64,000 nucleotides of DNA from Paraescarpia echinospica. Taxonomy: Eukaryota; Annelida; Polychaeta; Sabellida; Siboglinidae. The stretch lies in the NCBI GenBank assembly GCA_020002185.1, contig CM034532.1, positions 25,584,100-25,648,099 of the forward strand, read 5' to 3'. This document shows, in pieces, positions 1 to 10,568 of the stretch. The position numbers and the translations under genes are program-made. Below the pieces are notes generated by a model. That model made no database searches. It saw nothing but the letters and a program-made list of their open reading frames with translations, and was not told the DNA's origin. Every line of letters begins with the position of its first letter. Within the stretch, counting starts at the first letter, position 1.

Positions 1-940
1 TCTGTGAGGAGATGAAGACCATGACATTCTGTGAGGAGGTGAAGACCATGACATTCCGTGACGAGATGAAGACGATGACATTCCGGGAGGAGATGAAGAC
101 GATGACATTCCGTGAGGAGATGAAGACGATGACATTCCGTGAGGAGATGAAGGCTGTGATATTCTGAGAGGAGATGAAGACCGTGACATTCTGAGAGGAG
201 ATGAAGACCATGACATTCTGTGAGGAAACGAAGACCATGTCATTCTGCAAGGAGATGAAGACCATGACATTCTGTGAGGAGGTGAAGACGATGACATTCC
301 GTGATGAGATGAAGACGATGACATTCTGGGAGGAGATGAAGAGGATGACATTCCGTGAGGAGATGAAGACCATGACATTCCGTGAGGAGATGAAGACTGT
401 GATATTCTGAGAGGAGATGAAGACCGTGACATTCTGAGAGGAGATGAAGACCATGACATTCTGTGAGGAGATGAAGACCATGGCATTCTGTGAGGAGATG
501 AAGACCATGGCATTCTGTGAGGAGATGAAGATTATGATATTCTGTGAGGAGATGAAGACCATGACATTCTGTGAGGAGGTGAAGACGATGACATTCCGTG
601 ATGAGATGAAGACGATGACATTCTGGGAGGAGATGAAGAGGATGACATTCCGTGAGGAGATGAAGACCATGACATTCTGTGAGGAGATGAAGACTGTGAT
701 ATTCTGAGAGGAGATGAAGACCGTGACATTCTGAGAGGAGATGAAGACCATGACATTCTGTGAGGAGATGAAGACCATGGCATTCTGTGAGGAGATGAAG
801 ATTATGATATTCTGTGAGGAGATGAAGACCATGATATTCTGTGAGGAGACGAAGACTGCGATATTCTGAGAGGAGATGAAGACAATGATATTATGTGAGA
901 TGAAGATCATGTCATTCTGTGAAGAGATGAAGACCATGGC
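1..940. repeat. 27 bp minisatellite at left edge
   Basis: About 35 tandem copies of a 27 bp unit containing GAAGACCATGACATTC. The array runs off the left edge. Two blocks of 11 units (297 bp apart, near 281 and 578) share the same variants, so a higher-order duplication is present. Because 27 is a multiple of three, short open frames appear on both strands; they are by-products. On the minus strand each unit contains CTCCTCACAG, which resembles a splice acceptor. The array lies just downstream of the last visible exon of the minus-strand SLC4A11-like gene. Confidence 0.95.
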
Positions 941-943
941 GTT

Positions 944-1115
944 ACCTGAGTCATGTGTAAAGAGCTCCTACCTGGGATACTTGTTATTTGTTTGGTAAAC
1001 AAAGTGCCATATTACCCGAGTCATGTGTAAAGAGCTCCTACTTGTTTCCGGTTTTTGAGTCATGTGTAAAGAGCTCCTACTTGTTCCCTGTTTTATAAAC
1101 AAAGTGCCATATTAC
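944..1115 (-). repeat. Tandem copies of an exon-end plus splice donor
   Basis: Three extra copies of the 3' end of the exon at 1320-1116 lie downstream of it on the minus strand, each about 24 exonic bases (AGGAGCTCTTTACACATGAC and the following TCAG or variant). They sit near 946-971, 1016-1041 and 1055-1079. The copies near 946 and 1016 keep a GTAA donor after the exon-like piece; the one near 1055 has lost it. Intron bases after the true donor (ATGGCACTTTGTTTA) are also copied once. This is a donor-derived tandem duplication, not a random minisatellite. Confidence 0.9.
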
Positions 1116-1320
1116 CTGAGTCATGTGTAAAGAGCTCCTGCTTTGCCTCTTTCACAGTCCATACGGCGTTGCCTTTGTGCACCATGAATGCAAGCATGTG
1201 ATCAATAATGGCTGCCAGGTTTGTGTCAGCGATGTTGAGGATTAGTTGGGCTTGGTTGATGAACTGTTCCACATCCATGAAGGCACGCACCTCGGCCACA
1301 AAGTCCTTGCTTCGAATAGG
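1116..1320 (-). CDS. SLC4A11: SLC4A11-like exon c (start of band-3-like cytoplasmic domain)
   Basis: This exon of 205 nt enters in phase 0 and leaves in phase 1. Acceptor: ATTTGCAG directly before CCT ATT CGA. Donor: CATGACTCAG followed by GTAATATG. It encodes PIRSKDFVAEVRAFMDVEQF, then a helix-rich stretch (INQAQLILNIADTNLAAII) and LFTHDSG at the end. In SLC4A11 the equivalent region has the same order: a charged FxxEIRAH-like motif, a Leu-rich pair of helices around a TSL-like turn, then an LFTDAG-like segment; this is the start of the cytoplasmic dimerisation-type domain shared with band 3. Reading through the donor gives a stop 12 codons into the intron. The donor region has been tandemly copied downstream (944-1115). 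Confidence 0.8.
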
Positions 1321-1377
1321 CTGCAAATGTCAGTCATGCCGACCCTGGGTCTATGTTTGTGTGGTACATACACAAAT

Positions 1378-1660
1378 GTAGTTTAAGTAGGGATGTGCTG
1401 TCAGCACAACAGTAGTTTAAGTTTCAGTAGGGATGTGCTGTCAGCACAACTGTAGTTTAAGTTTAAGTAGGGATGTGCTGTCAGCACAACTGTAGTTTAT
1501 GTAGGGATGTGCTGCTAACACAATTGTAGCTGAAGAAGGGATGTGCTACTAATACAACTGTAGTTTAAGTAGGGACGTAGATATGTCTTGCTAGTACAAC
1601 TGAAGTTTAAGTAAGAATGTGTTGCTAATACAACTGACATTTAAATAAGGATGTGCCACT
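1378..1660. repeat. Degenerate ~40 bp tandem repeat
   Basis: About six copies of a unit containing GTAGGGATGTGCTGTCAGCA and AGTTTAAGT, becoming more degenerate to the right. It lies in the intron between the exons at 1320-1116 and 1947-1910 of the SLC4A11-like gene. No splice-site sequence is involved. Confidence 0.85.
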
Positions 1661-1909
1661 CACAGTCTCAGTTGGGGTGAGCATTCAACACAATTTAAGA
1701 GTAAGTTGATGAGAAGATATTTGCCTAGGGTGAATGTGCCTTTGTTCACAGTTGACAGACCATTGTTAAGTGTTATATAAATGAGTATGTTTTACTGCCA
1801 AACTTTAAAAATATTCACACTTATTTGAAAGAATTTTGACAAATCTTGATGAATGGATTTTAGTCAAAAAGAATCATTATAATGCGAAAATCAAGTGAAG
1901 AAAGCTCAC

Positions 1910-1947
1910 CTCATAGCGTTTGTACATCAACGACCGTTCATCTCCAT
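1910..1947 (-). CDS. SLC4A11: SLC4A11-like exon b (38 nt microexon)
   Basis: A short exon bounded by TTTGTTTCTAG (acceptor) and GAG followed by GTGAGC (donor). It enters in phase 1 and leaves in phase 0. With the G from the previous exon it encodes DGDERSLMYKRYE, which leads straight into PIRSKDF of the next exon. In SLC4A11 proteins the same position has a short basic Tyr-containing segment before the charged start of the folded domain. Its support is the in-frame join on both sides and the good splice sites; it is too short for similarity alone to prove it. Confidence 0.72.
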
Positions 1948-2417
1948 CTAGAAACAAAGACCTTTAACAATCAAATATTGTCCACCCGCGTCCCATTCAT
2001 TCTAGACACTCAATCTTCTACTGCTCAAATCTCACTAAACTCACACTGACAATATGGGAAAACCACACAAACCAAGTTAGTTTGTGGTAAAAAGTTAATT
2101 TTTAAACAAAATTTACCTGTCATTTGGTCCCAGAGAGGGTCACAAACATCTTCAGTTTGCACCATCCTAGCTGTCCCAGAGTTTAGAGTCTACACAAGTT
2201 GTAATCACTACTGACCATCCAACTGACCATCCAACTGTTGGTGGATAAGTTGCTCTAATATGGACGTAACAGGACATCTCAAGGGCAGAGGTCAAGAACC
2301 TTCACCTGGGCTATCAGAGTGTACACCTTGGAGGTCAATGGTGGATAAATGCAAATATTACTCTCCTAAAAGTTATCGTACATATCAATGTGCACATGTT
2401 TGTTCACGTGTGCCTGG

Positions 2418-2962
2418 TCAGCACCAAACACATGCACTGGTCATATGCACCAAACACATGCACCAAACCAAACATGTGCATTGGTCACATGCACCAAACA
2501 CGTGCACTGGTCACATGCACCAAACACGTGCACTGGTCACATGCACCAAACACGTGCACTGGTCATATGCACCAAACATGTGCACTGGTCACATGCACCA
2601 AATATGTGCACTAGTCACATGCACCAAACATGTGGACTGGTCACATGCACAAAACATGTGCACTGGTCACATGCACCAAACACGTGCACTGGTCACATGC
2701 ACCAAACACGTGCACTGGTCACATGCACCAAACATGTGCACTGATCATATGCACCAAACATGTGCACTGGTCACATGCACCAAATACGTGCACTATTCAC
2801 ATGCACCAAACATGTGGACTGGTCACATGCACAAAACATGTGCACTGTTCACATGCACCAAACACGTGCACTAGTTACATGCACCTAACACGTGCACTGG
2901 TCACATGCACCAAACACATGCACTGGTCACTGGTCACATGCCTGGACCTGGTCACAGGCATC
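2418..2962. repeat. 26 bp minisatellite
   Basis: About 21 tandem copies of a 26 bp unit containing CACATGCACCAAACACGTGC. The unit is free of stops in three plus-strand frames, which produces overlapping His/Cys/Thr-rich open frames of up to 216 codons with no coding significance. It is intronic to the minus-strand SLC4A11-like gene. Confidence 0.95.
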
Positions 2963-2974
2963 ACAAACACATGT

Positions 2975-3262
2975 ATCAGATGTGTGTGTGTGTGCATGTG
3001 TGCATGCATGCATGTGTTTGAGTGTGTGTGTGTGTATGTGTGTGTGTGTGTATGTGTGTGCATGTGTGCATGCATGCATGTGTTTGAGTGTGTGTGTATG
3101 TGTGTGAGTGTGGTTGTGTGTGTGTGCGTGCGTGCGTGCGTGCGTGTATATATTAGCATGCATGCATATGTGTGTGTTTGTGTGTGTGTTCATGCATGGT
3201 TTTTGCAGGCATTTGCGTGTTTCTGCATGTTTGCATGCATGCATGTACATGTGTGTGTCAGA
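2975..3262. repeat. TG microsatellite with TGCATGCATG blocks
   Basis: A nearly continuous alternating purine-pyrimidine tract: (TG)n, (GTGC)n and (TGCA)n blocks. Such tracts can adopt Z-DNA. It directly follows the 26 bp array. Confidence 0.95.
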
Positions 3263-3474
3263 ATAGACCAACTTCTGTGAGGAGGTTTCACATGTCATGA
3301 TACTGCAACTTCTATGACGAAAGTGAATGATGACATTGTGAACGTTCCACAGAGCACACCTTGTGAACGGTTCCTAACAGTCTTCATTCAACTTACTCAC
3401 TGATCAATTAGTAAAACATAACAGTTATAACGACACATGTCAGTGACTGCAACGTCGTAGTCATTTTACACTTC

Positions 3475-3735
3475 ACACCCTGACAGCTCATCAGTTACCA
3501 TCTCGACTTCTCTGGGAAGCATTTACTTTTGCTGCAATTACTACACAAAAACAAGTTGTACAATATAATATTCACCATTGTCTTTAGCCAGGTATTTTTT
3601 TCACACAGCTTAGTGAACTGGAGTAACATGGAGTGAACAAACTTGTCAAATTTTCAAAAAGATAGCCAAGAAGATTTGAACCTGGAATCTCTCAAACAAG
3701 CCCGACATTCTATCATTATGCTGCCGTGCCCCACA
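3475..3735 (-). mobile_element. tRNA-derived SINE, copy 1
   Basis: Read on the minus strand, a tRNA-like head (GGGCACGGCAGCATAATGAT, then a B-box-like GGTTCAAATC) is followed by a body containing TCACTCCATGTTACTCCAGT and AGCTGTGTG and ending near CCAGAGAAGTCGAGATGG. The body matches the element at 8570-8822, which shows a dispersed family. The layout (tRNA head, conserved centre around CTNCAGTTCACT) resembles CORE/MIR-type SINEs; the family is not identified. Confidence 0.7.
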
Positions 3736-4065
3736 TCAAATTAACACAAATTACAGCATCATAAACATCATTATTTTGAACAGGTGCAGATTTAATAACT
3801 CAAAGTTCTACAGCAGTGTTCTTATCGGTGCCTGTGGCTTTATTTCATAATCAGTTCCAAATTTGTCTATCAAAACATGAGCTGAATAACACATCTGTAT
3901 ATATGCGTATGCTAATTTTGGAGTGTTGTAAATCTGTCCCCTCTCACGCATCAAACTCCGCTCACCTCTTCCTAACAATATTCACTTGGTTTGTTCGATA
4001 ACTGACCTTTGATCTACCAATTGGCGACGCATTTGAAAAAAACATGTAGTTTTATACTTTTCCAG

Positions 4066-4110
4066 TGAATTGTCAGTCATTCCCCAGGTGGCGCCACTAG
4101 AGTTATGCTA
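4066..4110 (+). repeat. Dispersed repeat fragment
   Basis: About 40 bp containing TTGTCAGTCATTCCCCAGGT recurs in reverse complement at 40171-40215 with a few differences. It is probably a piece of an unidentified dispersed element. Nearby, 4240-4275 is a GATATCATATGATATCATAT near-palindrome. Confidence 0.6.
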
Positions 4111-4364
4111 CAGCTGTTGTTTGCTGGATGCCAATCTGTAATTATTGGCAACAGCTGAAATTAAATGGGAACGAACTTCAGTTCAAAATACTGTAATAGT
4201 GACAATAGCTGCCCCTGAGCTACATAAGAACTTACCTTATACTATGATATCATATGATATCATATCATATTCATCATATGTGCGTCATTAGTTTAAAGCT
4301 ACAATTGCTGATCAATTTATAGTAAAAAAGTGAGGACATTTTTTTCTTTATATTTATTTTGTGT

Positions 4365-7010
4365 GTCGGACCATGTGTACACCACCAGTACATGTAAGCG
4401 TTGGAGTGTCAGACTATGTGTACACCACCAGTACATGTAAGCGTTGGAGTGTCAGACTATGTGTACACCACCAGTACATGTAAGCGTTGGAGTGTCAGAC
4501 TATGTGTACACCACCAGTACATGTAAGCGTTGGAGTGTCAGACTATGTGTACAACACCAGTACATGTAGGTGTTGGAGTGTCAGACCATGTGTACACCAC
4601 CGGTACATGTAGATGTTGGAGTGTCAGACCATGTGTACACCACCAGTACATGTAGGCATTGGAGTGTCAGGCCATGTGTACACCACCAGTACATGTAGGC
4701 GTTGGAGTGTCAGACCATGTGTACACCACCAGTACATGTAGGTGTTGGAGTGTCAGACCATGTGTACACCACCAGTACATGTCGGTGTTGGAGTGTCAGA
4801 CCATGTGTACACCACCAGTACATGTAGGTGTTGGAGTGTCAGACCATGTGCATTGTGTACACCACCAGTACATGTAGGTGTTGGAGTGTCAGACCATGTG
4901 TACACCACCAGTACATGTAGGTGTTGGAGTGTCAGACTATGTGTACACCACCAGTACATGTAAGCGTTGGAGTGTCAGACTATGTGTACACCACCAGTAC
5001 ATGTAAGCGTTGGAGTGTCAGACTATGTGTACACCACCAGTACATGTAAGCGTTGGAGTGTCAGACTATGTGTATAACACCAGTACATGTAGGTGTTGGA
5101 GTGTCAGACCATGTGTACACCACCAGTACATGTAGATGTTGGAGTGTCAGACCATGTGTACGCCACCAGTACATGTAGGCATTGGAGTGTCAGGCCATGT
5201 GTACACCACCAGTACATGTAGGCGTTGGAGTGTCAGACCATGTGTACACCACCAGTACATGTAGGTGTTGGAGTGTCAGACCATGTGTACACCACCAGTA
5301 CATGTCGGTGTTGGAGTGTCAGACCATGTGTACACCACCAGTACATGTAGGTGTTGGAGTGTCAGACCATGTGCATTGTGTACACCACCAGTACATGTAG
5401 GTGTTGGAGTGTCAGACCATGTGTACACCACCAGTACATGTAGGTGTTGGAGTGTCAGACCATGTGCATTGTGTACACCACCAGTACATGTAGGTGTTGG
5501 TGTCAGGCCATGTGTACCCCACCAGTACATGTAGGTGTTGGAGTGTCAGACCATGTGCATTGTGTACACCACCAGTACATGTAGGTGTTGGAGTGTCAGG
5601 CCATGTGTACACCACCAGTACATGTAGGTTTGGAGTGTCAGACCATGTGTACACCACCGGTACATGTAGGTGTTGGAGTGTCAGACCATGTGTACACCAC
5701 CGGTACATGTAGGTGTTGGAGTGTCAGACCATGTGTACACCACCGGTACACATAGATGTTGGAGTGTCAGGCCATGTGTACACCACCAGTACATGTAGGT
5801 GTTGGAGTGTCAGACCATGTGTACACCACCGGTACATGTAGGTGTTGGAGTGTCAGACCATGTGTACACCACCGGTATGCATAGGTGTTGGAGTGTCAGA
5901 CCATGTGTACACCACCGGTATGCATAGGTGTTGGAGTGTCAGACCATGTGTACACCACTGGTATGCATAGGTGTTGGAGTGTCAGTCCATGTGTACATCA
6001 CCGGTACACAGTTTTTAGAGTGTCAGACTATGTGTACACCGCCGGTACATGTAGGTGTTTTAGTATCAGACCATGTGTACACCACTGGTACATGTAGGTG
6101 TTGGAGTGTGTCAGAGCATGTGTACTTCACCGGTATATATAGGTTTTAGAGTATCAGATCATGTGTACACCACCAGTACATGTAGGTGTTTTAGTGTCAG
6201 ACCATGTATACACCACCGGTACACATAGGTGTTGGAGTATCAGATCATGTGTACACCACCAATACACGTAGGTGTTAGTGTCAGACCATGTGTACACCAC
6301 TGGTAAACATACGTGTTGGAGTGTCAGACCATGTGTACAGTACATGTACGTGTTGGAGTGTCAGACCATGTGAATACCACCAATATGCGTAGGTGTTGGA
6401 GTGTCAGACCATGTGTACACCACCGGTACACGTAGATGTTGGTGTGTCAGAACATGTGTACACCACCGGTACATGTAGGTGTTGGAATGTCAGTCCATGT
6501 GTACATCACCGGTACATACAATTTTTAGAGTGTCAGACTATGTGTACACCGCCAATACATGTAGGTGTTTTAGTATCAGACGATGTGTACACCACTGGTA
6601 CATGTAGGTGTTGGAGTGTGTCAGAGCATGTGTACTTCACCGGTACACGTAGGTTTTAGAGTATCAGATCATGTGTACACCACCAGTACATGTAGGTGTT
6701 TTAGTGTCAGACCATGTATACACCACCGGTACACATATGTGTTGGAGTATCAGATCATGTGTACACCACCGGTACACATAGGTGTTGTAGTGTCATACCA
6801 TGTGTACACCACTGGTACACATAGGTGTTGGAGTGTCAGACCATGTGTACACCACCGGTAAACATAGGTGTTGGAGTGTCAGACCATGTGTACACCACCG
6901 CTACACGCAGGTGTTCGAGAGTGTCAGACCATGTGTACACCGCCGGTACACTTAGGTATTGGAGTGTCAAACCACCACTGGTAACGTAGGTGATGGAGTG
7001 TCAGACTAGT
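4365..7010. repeat. 43 bp minisatellite with 523 bp higher-order repeat
   Basis: About 61 copies of a 43 bp unit containing GGAGTGTCAGACCATGTGTA and ACCACCAGTACATG. The left part holds a second-level duplication: a block near 4400-4920 recurs 523 bp downstream (12 units plus a 7 bp insertion, GTGCATTGTGTAC context). The right part (after 5750) is more diverged, with CGGTACACATAGG variants. It lies in the large intron of the SLC4A11-like gene. Confidence 0.97.
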
Positions 7011-8218
7011 GCTGTTGTGCACATGGCACATGCATGGGGGCCGCGTGAACACAAGGCATTGTTAAACAGTGATAAATGCAAGCCCATTTACCCCCCATTC
7101 ATACCAGCTGCTATTTATAGCCTTATCTTATTTCAGAAGCAATCTATTATGAGACCGTCCGCCCAGTAACGAAATTATGTAACAAAGTAATTTGTTAAGC
7201 GGAACAGCTCCAGGGAAAAATCAGTTATGAAGCACACAGGTTTATTATAACGGTTACATGACTTAACCACATATTCTTTTAATCTAAGTAATTGTAAACG
7301 TATAACTAAGTTATTTAGCTGAATGGTCCAACTAAACCGCAGACCCTATTCGGAATATATACAAATGGACAAACACGCAAGGCAGATTGATTGAGACTTA
7401 ATTACACTTGAGCATAAAGTAATAGCTAGGTCTCATTGATAATACCGAATAAAAGCTTCAAGGCCATGTCATAAAAAGAACATTAGAACAAAAACATGGA
7501 GAACAACTGAAATTATTCTGGAATTACGTGAAAAAAGTTAGTTATGGAAAACTATTATTATTGTATTATGTAAATATATATGGCTGTTACTGCAAATATG
7601 GAACAAACAAATGTTGCAAGAAGAGTTTACGACACTGTAAAACACTGTAAAACACTGTAAAACAGTATTGTTTACACAGAAAAGTCGTAAAGACATGATA
7701 TTCTAGAGATAGAATGGAACGTATAAATTTTGTTATAGTAATTTATTTTTTATTTTTTTATAAATGGAAATGTGTCTCCTTAGAAATGTATTTGAAATGC
7801 AACTTGATAATGTGGCTTTTTACATGGAAAGACCGTCATTTGAAATGGTAAATGTATCAATTTAAATGTATCTTGTGGCAATAATAAACCTATCTCACTC
7901 CCTTGTGGCAATGATAGTCATATTTATTAATTCCAGGAATGGAAAACACATTTGATCATATCACAGTAAAATACACAATTTTAAGAAATACACATTCCAA
8001 AATAAATATTCCAAGAAAAATATATATATATATATTGAACATATATGAATATACCAAACAAAACAGTTTAAGAGACATGAATAAACAGAAATTCAATAAT
8101 AAGACATGATATCACCCCCCAATGTAAACCTGTCACTCACTCCATTGTTGCAACAATATCACCCCCTGTAAACCCAGCTTAACCCATATCATCCTCCTCA
8201 GGTAGTTGTGTCTCTTAC
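7011..8218. other. AT-rich intron sequence, no gene seen
   Basis: Intron of the SLC4A11-like gene. Only small features are visible: triplicated AAAACACTGT near 7640, a (TA)n run near 8022, and a GGGGTGATAT-type short duplication near 8108 and 8158. Confidence 0.6.
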
Positions 8219-8522
8219 CAACAGTATCATCACCGTCACCATCAGGGTAGTTCAGACTGAGGACACTCGCCATCTGTTCGCTGACATGGTCCTCACTCCC
8301 TCGCGGACTACCAGGGGGCACCAGTTGCTCTGACCTGCCTGGCTTGAACTGGACACCCAGTGGCGGGGCCCCAACTGTCACGTCCTCCACCGAGACCTGG
8401 GTCGGGTCAGTTGGGGAATCGGTCATTGCGATGTTCTCATAGCCAACTTCGCTGTCTCTCCCTCCCTCCTTGTCTCCTCCCTCCTCCCTTGAGCCAGGGA
8501 TGGCTTGTTTATCCTCACTCAT
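8219..8522 (-). CDS. SLC4A11: SLC4A11-like first coding exon
   Basis: The exon begins at 8525 after the acceptor TACTTTTACAG; the ATG follows three bases later, so the start is near the 5' edge of the exon and a noncoding exon must precede it. It encodes 101 codons plus one base (MSEDKQAIPGSREEGGDKEG and onward), a Ser/Pro/Glu/Asp-rich, probably disordered N-terminal tail ending PDGDGDDTV, and stops at the donor GTTG followed by GTAAGAGA. The open frame continues 29 codons into the intron, but the good donor and the in-frame join to 1947-1910 favour splicing. Disordered acidic leaders of similar length are normal for SLC4 proteins. GC content is far higher than in the surrounding intron. Confidence 0.75.
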
Positions 8523-8569
8523 GACCTGTAAAAGTAAAGGTAAGTTCTTTTATAGTGCAGCATGCTGCT

Positions 8570-8822
8570 CAAAGCTCTTTACCCTTTACTCGAACACCAT
8601 CTCAACTTCTCTGGAAAGCATCCAACCTTGCAGCAATTAATGCGCGAAGACTATTCGTATCAAAAAATATCCACCACTGCCTACTGCCTGGTACTCATTC
8701 ATACAGCGGAGTGAACTGAAGCAAAGTAGAATGAAAGAACTTGCCCAAGGTTCGACACCGCAGCACAGGATACAAACCCGGGTTCTCTCAGTCGAGAGTC
8801 CGAAGCTCTAGCCACTGCACCA
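8570..8822 (-). mobile_element. tRNA-derived SINE, copy 2
   Basis: On the minus strand: GTGGTGCAGTGGCTAGAGCT (A-box-like), AACCCGGGTTTGTATCC (B-box-like), then a body with GCTTCAGTTCACTCCGCTGT and CCAGAGAAGTTGAGATGGTG. It is the same family as 3475-3735 and better preserved in the tRNA head. It lies 5' of the first coding exon of the SLC4A11-like gene. Confidence 0.8.
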
Positions 8823-9015
8823 CAGTGGTTAGCACATCCGCTTGGCCAGTGCTCGAGTTCAATACCCAGACCTGGCACTCAACATTGGGGACTGTGTTTG
8901 CCTCGTGACTCGGAGATCACGTTAATGTCGGTCCCATCTCAATTTGGGACATAAAAGAACACTGAGGATGAAAAGCACCCTGGCAGTGACCACTCTCAGT
9001 GCCAGCATAGAAAGG
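8823..9015 (+). mobile_element. tRNA-derived SINE, different family, head-to-head
   Basis: A tRNA-like head CAGTGGTTAGCACATCCGCT, then TCGAGTTCAATACC (B box), followed by a body ending around GCACCCTGGCAGTGACCACT. It is oriented opposite to and directly abuts the SINE at 8570-8822, so the two heads face each other. The body is unlike that of the other family. Confidence 0.65.
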
Positions 9016-9109
9016 TCGGTTTGGTGATAATATTCTAAAAATATAACCATAACATTCTAACCACAATACATAGATTAGTCAGTCAATAGAATGTTGCAGA
9101 GTGCTGGAT

Positions 9110-10268
9110 ACAACTAGAACTACAACATACAGCACACAGCAACACTCATCACCTACAGCACACATCATCACTCATCACCTACAGCACACAGCATCACTCA
9201 TCACCTACAACACACAGCAACACTCATCACCTACAGCTCACAGCATCACTCATCACCTACAGCACACAGCAACACTCATCACCTACAGCACACAGCATCA
9301 CTCATCACCTACAGCACACATCATCACTCATCACCTACAACACACAGCAACACTCATCACCTACAGCTCACAGCATCACTCATCACCTACAGCACACAGC
9401 AACACTCATCACCTACAACACACAGCAACACTCATCACCTACAGCACACAGCAACACTCATCACCTACATCACACAGCAACACTCATCACCTACAACACA
9501 CAGCAACACTCATCACCTACAGCACACAGCAATGCTCATCACCTACATCACACAGCATCACTCATCACCTACAGCACACAGCAACACTCATCACCTACAA
9601 CACACAGCAACACTCATCACCTACAGCACACAGCATCACTCATCACCTACAACACACAGCAACACTCATCACCTACATCACACAGCAACACTCATCACCT
9701 ACAGCACACTGCAACACTCATCACCTACAGCACACAGCATCACTCATCACCTACAACACACAGCAACACTCATCACCTACATCACACAGCAACACTCATC
9801 ACCTACAACACACAGCAACACTCATCACCTACATCACACAGCAACACTCATCACCTACAGCACACAGCATCACTCATCACCTACAACACACTGCAACACT
9901 CATCACCTACATCACACAGCAACACTCATCACCTACAGCACACTGCAACACTCATCACCTATAGCACACAGCAACATTCATCAACACTCATCATCTATGG
10001 CACACGAAAAAATTCATCACCAACAGCACACGATAACACTCATCACCTACAGCACATGGCAACACTCATCATCTACAACACATGACAACACTCATCACCT
10101 ACAGCATATAACAACACTCATCACCTACAGCACATGGCTACATTCATCATCTACAGTATGACAACACTCATCACCTACAGCTCACGGCATCACGTATCAC
10201 CTGCAGCATATGACAACACTCATCACCTACAGCACATGACAACACTCATCACCTACAGCACACGGCAG
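9110..10268. repeat. 26 bp minisatellite
   Basis: About 44 copies of a 26 bp unit containing CAACACTCATCACCTACAGC. Frames on the plus strand are open for up to 287 codons because the unit lacks stops; the composition (His/Ser/Thr only) and decay at the edges argue against coding. Confidence 0.97.
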
Positions 10269-10568
10269 CGCTCACTGAAGACATCCGTAAAGAACTTCAA
10301 TATGAAGCCTGGCTGTTGCGAGAGGACAGCATGTGATCGACCAACATGGCGCAGTGAAACAAAAGGGGTGCTGTGTCCTATGAACACAGACGCATTGCAG
10401 GGGCTGATAAGAGACGAAGCAAGGAAAGACTTGACACAATGACAATACAGTGTAGGCGATGTTGAAATAGGGTCTTCTTTGCTTAGCAAAGGACGAACAA
10501 CTGCACAGACAATGAGGGAGTGTTGATGTTGTAGACCAAATATTCTCTTTGCCATCTCAGTCAGTAGA
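10269..10568. other. Unique spacer between two arrays
   Basis: About 300 bp of non-repetitive sequence between the 26 bp and 48 bp arrays. Open frames on both strands are short and resemble nothing I recognise. No gene is claimed. Confidence 0.5.

Larger units (their letters stand above)
1116..8525 (-). other. SLC4A11: SLC4A11-like gene, 5' part (partial gene span)
   Basis: Three minus-strand exons splice in frame and encode about 181 residues: an acidic, Ser/Pro-rich leader and the start of a folded cytoplasmic domain. The match is to the N-terminal cytoplasmic domain of SLC4A11 (the borate/NH3-H+ transporter-like branch of the SLC4 bicarbonate transporter family), recognised from the pattern of the segment beginning PIRSKDFVAEVRAF and ending LFTHDSG. 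The membrane domain is not in the window. Introns of about 6.3 kb and 0.6 kb separate the exons, and the large intron is filled with minisatellites and a SINE. The first exon has an acceptor just before its ATG, so a noncoding 5' exon should exist at higher coordinates; I could not place it. Assignment to SLC4A11 rather than another SLC4 member rests on memory of the family pattern. Confidence 0.65.

Noticed and set aside
2260..3298. Cys/His-rich frames that look like metal-binding repeat proteins
   Set aside because: Product of the 26 bp array and TG microsatellite; all frames are open and composition follows the repeat.
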